From contig NC_065549.1 of NCBI RefSeq assembly GCF_022605725.1, forward strand, positions 33,185,690 through 33,249,689: a DNA stretch of 64,000 bases, given 5' to 3'. Shown here in pieces: positions 56,292 to 64,000 of the stretch; position 1 is the first letter of the stretch; each line of letters opens with the position of its first letter. The notes under the pieces were generated by a model that was given only the letters and a program-made list of their open reading frames with translations, searched no databases and was not told where the DNA came from. A program made the position numbers and the translations under genes. The stretch comes from Anthonomus grandis grandis. Lineage: Eukaryota > Arthropoda > Insecta > Coleoptera > Curculionidae.

Positions 56292-57312
56292 TTAAATAAG
56301 ATTATTAAAAATAAGGTTGGGTTCAAAATTAAATACGTCGTTAACACAGACAAGAACAGGACTCTTCTTGGCTTTAGTAATTTCCATCCTCTCCAGAAGG
56401 TCAAGCTTTTTCCCTTTAGGGCATTCATGAAGTATTTCAGCTCCGACCTCTGGAGAAAAGTGACGTGTGGAAGCTAACAGGTGATTCGCAAACGCTGACT
56501 TTGTATCACGGACGTCTGTATTTTTAAATTTCTCAAACAACGCTACATGTTCTTTAACGCGTGTAGAAATTTTTCTTCCAGATTGGCCAATATATACAGC
56601 GTCACAATCCCCATATTTCAAAGAGTAAACCCCTGATTTCGAAAAGACATTTGCCTTGTCTATCACGCTCACTAACTGTTTTTTTAAATTATTCGCGGTT
56701 TTGAAAGCGATTTTGAAATTAGAGGTCTTAAAAAATTTAGCTAAATTTAATGAAATTGAGCCGAAAAAGAACAAAGATCTAAAGGACTTTTTGTCGTCTT
56801 TCGCATGAAAAAGGTTGTAAGTAAACCTATATTTATTTAAGAACTTAAAGTATAATTTGTTAATTAAGTAAAGTGGGAATCCATTATTAAAAGCAATATG
56901 TTTTATAATATTAAGCTCTTTAGCAAACGCTTCCTTTGACAGGGCGATGTTAAAAAGTCTGTAAAAGAAAGAATTGAAGGAGGCAAATTTGTATGGATAG
57001 GGAGAAATAGACGCATATTGAATGACATTATCAGTAGTTGTGGGTTTACGATATATTTCGAGTATTAGTTTATTATTGAGTCTTTCTATAAGGAGGTCGA
57101 GGAATGGCAGTTTACCATTTTGTTCTTCCTCAATGGTAAAAGAAATCTTTGGGTGCAAAGAATTCACAAAACGAAGAAAATTTGTCAAATCTTCTTTCTG
57201 GCCATTCCAGACAATGAAAATATCGTCAACGTACCTCTTATATTCAATGAGAAAACAAACTCCCCAAACCTACCCTTAACAATCCTTTCTTCTAGGTTGC
57301 TCATAAAAATTT
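56292..57312 (-). pseudogene. PLE3 reverse transcriptase C-terminal part and GIY-YIG endonuclease
   Basis: A 298-codon uninterrupted frame from 57188 to 56292, preceded by about 40 codons with a frameshift (MSNLEERIVKGRFGEF and YVDDIFIVWNG, the RT Asp pair, near 57230). It contains SFTIEEEQNGKLPFLDLLIE and NGFPLYLINKLYFKFLNKYR. Then comes the GIY-YIG domain: SGVYSLKYGDCDAVYIGQSG, RVKEHVALFEKFKNTDVRDT, SAFANHLLASTRHFSPEVGA and MEITKAKKSPVLVCVND. The end FNFEPNLIFNNLI is the natural C-terminus. Penelope proteins pair RT with a GIY-YIG nuclease that nicks the target. The N-terminal half is missing. Confidence 0.88.
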
Positions 57313-57316
57313 CACT

Positions 57317-58918
57317 TTCGTGGACTTTTTTACAGTCAATAGAGACCCCACCAACTCGTATTTTACTAAAGTTAAGCAAATGCTGGACAAGTGCAGTTTA
57401 ACTCTTGAGTTCTTTAATACTAAAAAAGAAAAGCTGTATCCTATGAATCCCAGAACTCCAATTCTCTACGGTCTTCCAAAAATTCACAAAAACAATGTTC
57501 CAATAAGACCAGTGGTTTCTTTTATCAATTCCCCCTGCTACCATTTATCAGCTTGGTTAAACACAGTTTTGAGGGAGGTGACTAAGTTTAGGAGTGTTTA
57601 TTCAACTAAAAATTCAGTGGATTTGTCAAATAGTCTGAAAAATCTTTACACACCTGATGGATCTATACTTATTTCTTTGGATGTAAAAAATCTTTTTCCT
57701 AGCATTCCCCCTACAGAATGTATAGATCTGGTAAGAACTCTATTATTAAAATCTTCCCTTAGTCGAGTTATAGTTGATAACCTCTTGGACTTGCTCAGCC
57801 TTGTTGTGAATTAAAATTTCTTTCAATTCAATAATAAAATTTTCAAACAAGTCTCTGGATTGGCTATGGGTTCATGCCTTTCCCCACTATTAAGTGAAAT
57901 TTTTATGAGCAACCTAGAAGAAAGGATTGTTAAGGGTAGGTTTGGGGAGTTTGTTTTCTCATTGAATATAAGAGGTACGTTGACGATATTTTCATTGTCT
58001 GGAATGGCCAGAAAGAAGATTTGACAAATTTTCTTCGTTTTGTGAATTCTTTGCACCCAAAGATTTCTTTTACCATTGAGGAAGAACAAAATGGTAAACT
58101 GCCATTCCTAGACCTCCTTATAGAAAGACTCAATAATAAACTAATACTCGAAATATATCGTAAACCCACAACTACTGATAATGTCATTCAATATGCGTCT
58201 ATTTCTCCCTATTCATACAAATTTGCCTCCTTCAATTCTTTCTTTTACAGACTTTTTAACATCGCCCTGTCAAAGGAAGCGTTTGCTAAAGAGCTTAATA
58301 TTATAAAACATATTGCTTTTAATAATGGATTCCCACTTTACTTAATTAACAAATTATACTTTAAGTTCTTAAATAAATATAGGTTGACTTACAACCTTCT
58401 TCATGCAAAAAACGACAAAAAGTCCTTTAGATCTTTGTCCTTTTTCGGCTCAATTTCATTAAATTTAGCTAAATTTTTTAAGACTTCTAATATCAAAATC
58501 GCTTTTAAAACCGCGAATAATTTAAAAAAACAGTTAGTGAGCGTGATAGACAAGGCAAATCTTTTTTTAATTAGTCTTTTCGAAATCAGGGGTTTACTCT
58601 TTGAAATGTGGGGATTGTGACGCTGTATATATTGGCCAATCTGGAAGAAAATTTTTTACACGCGTTAAAGAACATGTAGCGTTGTTTGAGAAATTTAAAA
58701 ATACAGACGTCCGTGATACAAAGTCAGCGTTTGCGAATCACCTGTTAGCTTCCACACATCACTTTTCTCCAGAGGTCGGAGCTGAAATACTTCATGAATG
58801 CCCTAAAGGGAAAAAGCTTGACCTTCTGGAGAGGATGGAAATTACTAAAGCTATTGCACTGTTTCTCGCACAATGCCTAAATGTGGGTTCCAGGGTTATG
58901 ATTATTAGCCTTTATTAG
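57317..58918 (+). pseudogene. PLE4 reverse transcriptase and GIY-YIG, frameshifts
   Basis: Frame 57320-57814: RDPTNSYFTKVKQMLDKCSL, PRTPILYGLPKIHKNNVPIR, PVVSFINSPCYHLSAWLNTV, SLDVKNLFPSIPPTECI (first catalytic Asp). After a stop: FKQVSGLAMGSCLSPLLSEI (the Penelope counterpart of PQG), then a frameshift near 57970 to RYVDDIFIVWNG (Asp pair). Frame 58021-58620 has the RT C-terminal part. Near 58560 an AT-rich change shifts the frame before KCGDCDAVYIGQSGRKFFTR (GIY-YIG; the GVY part is frameshifted). The end MEITKA at 58851 continues at 60703 with KKSPVLVCVNDVFNFEPNLI. Confidence 0.86.
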
Positions 58919-60702
58919 GGCACGCAAAGAAAACGCAGCTTTATATCGTTAAACCCAGCTTTAGTATTGAAAGATAAATCAATGTCATAATTGACAACTA
59001 ATTTAATCTATAACCTCAATTCAAAAAAAAATAAATACAAAGACAGTAATGCTCTAATACTTAAGTTATAATTATGAAATTTAAAATTATGAGAAAGAAA
59101 ATAAAGTAAAATTTAGCACTTAATACTTATTTAATTGTACATCTGATAATACCTCGCATATACGTATATACTCAGTTCCCAATTTCAAACCAAATCAGTG
59201 ATGGTGGTTATATAAACAATTTTGCTAAATTGAATTTAAAATCTGCGATCATTTCTACATATTAATTCAAAAAAAAATAATCTATAAATTGCGACGAACC
59301 GATAAATGAATACCTGAAGAACCAAGCCAAAAAGAAAAAGGGGCTACCTGAAATTCTGAGTCTCTCCGACTGGTAGCAGGGCCCACCTGATCTGAATGGG
59401 GCTCCTTTGTTGGCAGCTATACGTTTGGGTCAAAAGAGGCAGCAGCAGATCGACCAGTTAGGATGCTTCCAGAATGTCTAGCAGGTAGTGGAAGGCAATC
59501 GGTATTAGGTGTAGCCGATTGGAAGGAATGCAGGTTCTGGAGGTGATGATCCAAGCGACTTGATGTGGTAACACGTGGAGTAGCAAGTGAGGTGGAAGCA
59601 GTAACAATAAAAATGCAGCAAAAGCAGAAGCAGAGGATAAGCAGAAAGGTACAGGAAGGCCTAAAAATGGGGACCACACATGAGGTTCGACATGGCTGTC
59701 AATTTTATGGCATTTTTGTGTGGGTAAGTAAGTTAAATTTTATAAAATTGCTCTCTGAAAAGTTGGATGCATTGATGTTCTTTTGAGTTAAACCGAAAAG
59801 CATGCAAATAAGAAATTAATTAGATGAAAAAAATAGGAAAATGACTTAGGCATGTAACATGTGCTAACTTACCGAAGATGGAATGTGGCCTTTTCTGGGG
59901 TTTATTTAACACAACAAAAACAAGGAGCCCTATAAACTCTTAGGCCTACTTAGAAAATCAGCAATTAAGCTATCCTAGCACATACTAGTAACTACAAAAA
60001 AAAAATTAGGCTAAGATAGGGTCTACCTTTTCACATCCGCATTAAGCGAAACTATCTGTCATACTCTAGAACCAGATAAAGAATGAATCTATTAAAAATA
60101 GGATTGTCAGTTCCCTCCAAATTTTAAGGAATGCATTTATCTGTCAAGTACCTAGGTGTTGACATGCTGGGTTTAACTACTGGGTACTATCTGGTACCAA
60201 CATTGGTTTAAGTAATTTGCAACTATGGAGCAATCTATAACTTGAGGCCATGGTTTAGCAACAATAATTTACAAAAAAAAAAACTGACAGACCAGATTGA
60301 CATTAACATTCTTATCACTATTGATCCTTATGATTTGAACAAAATAAACAAATAGTTAATATGTGCTCAGTATTCATTAAAATCTAAAATAGGCCAAATT
60401 GACCTGCAAGGTAAAATCAATGCAAAATCAATGGCAGTTCCTAATTCTATTCAATCAACAAAACAATGAAACAATATCCCATATTATTATTTACTTTCCT
60501 CATCCAATAATGGTTTTCCTTGCGTTTCAGATCGGGTATGTTAGGAGGGACCATCTTAACGGTATCATATCTGTGTAGTATGTATATTTATGTATGATTT
60601 TTAAATAAATTATTTTATGAAACTATGGTTGCGATTTACTTTATCTTGGTAAAAAAAATTAATAAATCAATTAATATATCTGTTGGAGATTAAACCTGTA
60701 AC
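58852..60702. mobile_element. Unclassified 1.85-kb insert in PLE4 with 5-bp duplication
   Basis: The PLE4 coding sequence is interrupted between AAAGC (58847-58851) and a second AAAGC (60703-60707); PLE3, which lacks the insert, reads straight through. The ends (TATTGCACTG... and ...AAACCTGTAAC) are not inverted or direct repeats of each other, and no transposon protein is recognised. A GC-richer part at about 59310-59722 ends in a donor-like GTGTGGGTAAGTAAG, and an acceptor-like TTGCGTTTCAG precedes a 48-base open stretch at 60531 followed by AATAAA near 60604. It may be a non-autonomous element carrying a spliced gene piece. Confidence 0.6.
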
Positions 60703-61121
60703 AAAGCCAAGAAGAGTCCTGTTCTTGTCTGTGTTAACGACGTATTTAATTTTGAACCCAACCTTATTTTTAATAATCTTATTTAATCAATTTTATATAT
60801 ACATAATCTCTTCCAACTGAAATAAGTTTAATATTGTGTTAGAATGCCTTGGCTTAACAACAAATGTTTTGAACTTCTCCTCAGTGTTCCGGTAGCCCAT
60901 AGGTTATAGTCTCTGGCTTGTAAGCTTGTTGTCGCGGGTTCGATTCCCAATAGGTGTGATATTTTACAATTTTTTATTTTTTATTTTTTGGTTCTAAATA
61001 ACTGTATAGTCATCCTAACTTTAAATGTATGTTTATTTACTGTTTTGCCAACGTTAGTGGCTTTTTAAGGTTTTAGTCTTTTTAATGTCCTCTTTTTTCT
61101 TTCAAGTCTAATTATTATTGT
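60703..61121 (+). pseudogene. PLE4 C-terminus and 3' UTR after the insert
   Basis: The first 80 bases give KSPVLVCVNDVFNFEPNLIF and the stop of the Penelope ORF, in register with 58851. The 3' UTR that follows matches the PLE3 3' UTR in reverse orientation, including the tRNA-like segment. Confidence 0.82.
60886..60959 (+). pseudogene. tRNA-Thr-like segment in PLE4 3' UTR
   Basis: GTTCCGG, TA, GCCCATAGGTTATAGTC (D-arm-like), CTGGCTTGTAAGCTTG (anticodon arm with TGT, loop short by one base), TCGCGGGTTCGATTCCCAA (T arm, B box at 60937-60947). Acceptor halves GTTCCGG and TAGGTGT do not pair. It is a tRNA-derived relic that became part of this Penelope family, since it is in both PLE3 and PLE4. 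Confidence 0.6.
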
Positions 61122-61170
61122 TTTAGGCCTGATGATGCTCTGAATAGAGCGAAACACGTGTAGCTTTAAG
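61122..61170 (+). ncRNA. Hammerhead-ribozyme-like motif of PLE4 (best copy)
   Basis: Helix I strand TTTTAGGC, box CTGATGA (61129-61135), one extra T, helix II GCTCT-GAAT-AGAGC (perfect), box GAAA, then ACAC directly followed by GTGT (helix III without a loop, palindromic, so suited to a dimeric fold), A at 61162 as the base before cleavage, and GCTTTAAG closing helix I. Hammerhead ribozymes are known from terminal repeats of Penelope-like elements. The extra T between CTGATGA and helix II departs from the standard core, so activity is open. Confidence 0.6.
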
Positions 61171-61317
61171 TAAATGTTGTGAGACCGTGACTTTGTGTTT
61201 TTCATTGTTTTTCGTCTTTAAAAGATCTGTTTAATACATTTTGATTGGAGCAAATCACATAATTTGTAAAAAAAATATAATTGTTAGACTTTTTATTAAC
61301 CTTTAACTCCTCGCACT

Positions 61318-61334
61318 GGTGTAAAAAATACACC
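61318..61334. repeat. piggyBac subterminal palindrome, left outer
   Basis: GGTGTAAAAAATACACC, an imperfect palindrome. Similar ones are GGTGTACAGAATACACC near 61485 and GGTGTACAAAGTACACC near 63673, so three copies lie close to the two ends and could be transposase binding sites. Confidence 0.65.
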
Positions 61335-61514
61335 AAATTGGCGCCAACCGCTGCCGATTCCATACGATCACTTTTTCGGCGTCACCGAGCTAGCTATGCT
61401 TCTGTCGATGTGTCTTCCAAATGCAGTGCCAATACGGTTTTGATCGCCTAAGTAGAAGGTCGAATATCCCGAGAAGTTTGTCGTGGTGTACAGAATACAC
61501 CAACGCGTAATTAT

Positions 61515-61672
61515 GTAAGTACATTAAAATTATATATTTTTAAAATAAATTGAAAGATAGGTATGTAGTTTGAAAGTAAAAATCTAAGTGGGAGTACAAG
61601 ATTACCTCTGTTGGTGCCACGAAGGTACCTATACACGTTTGTATATTTAATTTATATATTTTTTATTTTCAG
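61515..61672 (+). other. Possible 5' UTR intron of the piggyBac gene
   Basis: GTAAGTAC at 61515 fits a donor and TTTTTTATTTTCAG ending at 61672 fits an acceptor with a pyrimidine tract, 40 bases before the first usable ATG (61714). Inference from consensus only. Confidence 0.4.
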
Positions 61673-61713
61673 GCATCGAATAAAGATAAAAAATCGGAAA
61701 AGCTTAACCCAAA

Positions 61714-63482
61714 ATGAATTGTAAGCTGTGGCCCAGGTTATATGTGATACGGATTCCGAAGAAGAAATTGGCGGGGAAGGTGACATATCTGATGAAAATG
61801 AAGATATAGAGAAAGATAAACACAATTCAAACTCCGAACAAGAAATAAGCGAGCAAGAAGAACAAGATGAGGTGGAAGATGATCAAAGTTCAGGCTCCGA
61901 AGATGTTCCTCTCTTCGTGTTAGTAGCCAATAGAGAAGGTCAGTATGTTGGCAAGGATAAAACAACTATTTGGTATAAAAGTTACCCTATGTGTAAATCT
62001 ACTAAACCCAAAAGCAAAACTATAATAAAAATACTACCAGGGCCAAAGCAATGCGCCCGTGACATAACTGATGAGAAGAGTGCTTTCTCAAAAATTGCTG
62101 ATGATGAAATGATTGAACATATCATTCAGTATACTAATTTAGAAATTTCAAAAGTTCGGGCAAATTTTAATCGAGAAAGAGACGCGAAGGACGTTACAAA
62201 AACGGAAATACTTGCTTTTATCGGGTTATTGTTTTTATCTGGATGTAAGAAGCAAAATCACACCAATTTCTTAGAATTATGGATGAAAGACGGAACCGGA
62301 TCAGAAATATTTTGAGCTTGCGTGAATTGTCAAAGATTTCTTTTTTTGCTTGGAAATATTAGATTTGATGACAAAGGAACAAGGAACGAAAGAAAAAAAA
62401 CCGATAACCTGGCCCCGGTGCGATTTATTTTGGACAAATTTGTTTATAATTCAGGAAAAAAGTACTCTCTTGGTGAATTTATGACCATATATGAAATGTT
62501 TATTGCATTTAGAGGGAGGTGCAGCTTTGTCCAGTACATACCCAACAAACCTGCAAAATATGGGTTGAAGGTGTTTGTGCTTTGTGATGTTAAAACATTT
62601 TATGTCAGAAATTAGAGCTCTACTATGGAAAACAACCAGACCGTCAATACAATCAATTAAACTCGCCAACTGCCATAGTTCACCGATTGTTGGAAGAACA
62701 GAAAGGAAGTAACCGGAATTTAACTTGCGACAATTGGTATTTAAGTTATCCTTTGGCACTGGAGCTGTTACAAGATAAAATAAAATTTATCGGGACTCTA
62801 AAAAAAAATAAACGGGAGCTGCTAATAGAGTTTTTGTCAAATAAAAAAAGATTGGTTGAGTCATCCATTTTCGGATTTCAAAAGGATGTAACTTTAGTTT
62901 CAAGTGTCCAAAAAAAAAAATAAATGCGTTGTTTTGATTTCTACTATGCACGACGACTCTTACATTGACCCAGATACCAACAAACCTGAAATTATATTGG
63001 ATTATAATATCACAAAGGGGGGTGTGGACACAGTGGACAAAATGTGCAATGCGTTTCTTGTTGGAAGAAGAACAAGGAGATGGCCGTTGGATTTTTTCTT
63101 TTAGTTACTAAATATAGCAAGGATCAATAGCCAAATTTAATATACCGCCACTCATCCTTATTCTCCTCTCAAATACAGAAGACTTTTCCTAAAATCGCTT
63201 TTTCTGTCATTGATGAGACCTCATTTGTCTGAAAGAGCTGCAATATCTACTTTACCTATAGATATCAGACATTTCCTATCTAGGTATAGAAAAGCTCAAG
63301 TAAACGACGCAGAGGAAGAGCCACCCAGAAAAATCAGAGGAAGATGCTTCATCTGCGGCAGAAAAAAGAATAGAGTTACTACAATTACATGCAATACTTG
63401 TCATCAATTAGTGTGTAAAGAACACAGTGATAACGTAATTACATGCCATAAAAGTAAGGAAGGCGGATCTGGCAGTGAATAG
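61714..63482 (+). pseudogene. piggyBac transposase, frameshifts and catalytic Asp lost
   Basis: ATG 61714 is followed at once by a frameshift into the main frame (CDTDSEEEIGGEGD). The acidic N-terminal region runs to about 61920. The DDE_Tnp_1_7-type domain follows: KTEILAFIGLLFLSGCKKQN, then stop/shift near 62314, NIRFDDKGTRNERKKTDNLA, and YSLGEFMTIYEMFIAFRGRC, where family members have DEM: the first catalytic Asp is Tyr. LTCDNWYLSYPLA (62720) and YNITKGGVDTVDKM (63010) keep the second and third Asp. The C-terminal cysteine-rich domain (CFICGRKKNR, CNTCHQLVCKEH) ends at 63482. At least four breaks. Confidence 0.9.
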
Positions 63483-63737
63483 ATAACTTTTTGTGTTCGT
63501 GTTGTTAGAATATATTTTTTGAGTTTACCTTTTGTGTAATATTATTTCTGTACTTACTGATTTTTTGCCAAAAACATGCACTTAAATTGGGTAATTATCT
63601 ATTACATGTATAATTATAATTCATAGAGTAAATAAAATGAAACAAAAACAAATTTAGACCATAAAATGCAATGGTGTACAAAGTACACCGCGCGAGTAGT
63701 AGCGTGAAAAAAAAGTGCGCGAGTAGTTAAAGGTTAA

Positions 63738-64000
63738 GTAAGACAAATTATTGCGAAAATTGGTTATTTGTTGCTTAATTCATTCATAAAATCATTGTAT
63801 AAGTCAGTTCCTCACTAATGAAGTAATTTATAACCGGCATTTTAATGCTTATTAATTGACAAGGAAATGAGACAAATCCGCTAATTAGATAAATACAACT
63901 CTGCTGTTCCGTACGTAAGCAGCAGAATGTTTATCTTAACCTCAGACTTGACCGAGGATAACCTACTTTTTAAACATTTATTTTGTTTACGCATTCTTTG
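63738..64000. other. Right edge without a supported gene
   Basis: AT-rich DNA after the piggyBac element. Nothing recognised. A short inverted repeat (CCTCAGACTTGACCGAGG) lies near 63941. Confidence 0.4.

Larger units (their letters stand above)
55786..57316 (-). mobile_element. PLE3: Penelope-like copy, minus orientation
   Basis: Read on the minus strand from 57316: RT palm end, RT C-terminal region, GIY-YIG, 3' UTR with a tRNA-like segment (56121-56192), the hammerhead-like end (55918-55966) and then the start of a further copy (ATGGATGAGATTTTC near 55850), which breaks off before the palindrome. The terminal sequence therefore sits between the end of one copy and the start of the next, as in tandem Penelope arrays. 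Its arm 55849-57316 is the inverted counterpart of PLE4. Confidence 0.85.
57317..61217 (+). mobile_element. PLE4: Penelope-like copy, plus orientation, split by an insert
   Basis: It starts at 57317 inside the RT (N-terminal domain missing) right where the inverted PLE3 ends, runs to 58851, and resumes at 60703 after a 1.85-kb insert. The 3' UTR with tRNA-like segment and hammerhead-like end runs to about 61217, where CGTCT meets TTAAAAGATCTG. The section from 57890 on is the inverted counterpart of PLE3; the 573 bases 57317-57889 form the spacer of this large inverted repeat. Confidence 0.85.
61300..63733 (+). mobile_element. piggyBac element between TTAA sites
   Basis: TTAA at 61296-61299 and 63734-63737 flank inverted ends: CCTTTAACTCCTCGCAC on the left and, on the minus strand, CCTTTAACTACTCGCGCAC on the right. 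TTAA target sites and CCYTT ends are the hallmark of piggyBac. The single gene inside encodes a piggyBac transposase with frameshifts. GGTGTA...TACACC palindromes occur at both ends. Confidence 0.92.

Noticed and set aside
59417..59679. Minus-strand frame with hydrophobic N-terminus resembling a signal peptide
   Set aside because: Two overlapping frames of similar quality exist on the same strand and the plus strand has splice-like signals; no family match.
60886..60959. Functional tRNA-Thr
   Set aside because: Acceptor stem does not pair and the anticodon loop is short by a base; it is repeated inside a Penelope family.

Overview
The window looks like intergenic DNA from an AT-rich insect genome, possibly a beetle; the organism is inferred only from the transposon families. 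I find no convincing host gene. About two thirds of the 64 kb can be assigned to transposable elements, most of them broken, lying on both strands and nested in each other. Lengths of coding relics agree with eukaryotic retroelements and DNA transposons; there are no operons, CRISPR arrays, rRNAs or functional tRNAs.

Layout. 1-374: 5' end of a non-LTR retrotransposon (LINE1, minus). 2574-7073: Ty3/Gypsy element (Gypsy1, plus) with both LTRs and a decayed gag-pol. 7074-8730: Penelope-like relic (PLE1). 8735-11000: two LINE relics (LINE2, LINE3). 11478-15018: a DNA transposon (DNA1) with about 31-bp terminal inverted repeats, an ATAT flank on each side and a broken transposase of the YSDGC-QNRN insect family. 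About 16040-17430: hAT relic of the GTF2IRD2-like type. 18558-28321: three-level nest, a LINE (LINE4, minus) split by a hAT element (hAT2, 19372-25993, flanked by GTACAGAC) that itself carries another LINE (LINE5, minus). 28322-32765: LINE6 (minus) apparently split by LINE7 (minus). 34811-36090: Penelope-like pieces in opposite orientations (PLE2). About 36090-45677: Gypsy2 (plus), whose gag is split in frame by a nearly complete LINE (LINE9, 36958-41397, minus, TSD TGAAAA). 48548-50060: RTE relics. 50412-53838: internally deleted LINE10 (plus). 55609-55785: near-perfect palindrome. 55786-61217: head-to-head pair of Penelope-like copies (PLE3 minus, PLE4 plus), the second split by a 1.85-kb unclassified insert with 5-bp target duplication. 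61300-63733: piggyBac element between TTAA sites.

Most notable: the ends of the Penelope-like copies carry a repeated motif with the layout of a hammerhead ribozyme (best copy 61122-61170), next to a tRNA-Thr-like segment; a second, diverged version of the same motif forms the arms of the 55609-55785 palindrome. The nested, mixed-strand arrangement is that of a heterochromatic transposon trap or piRNA-cluster-like locus, which only small-RNA data could test.
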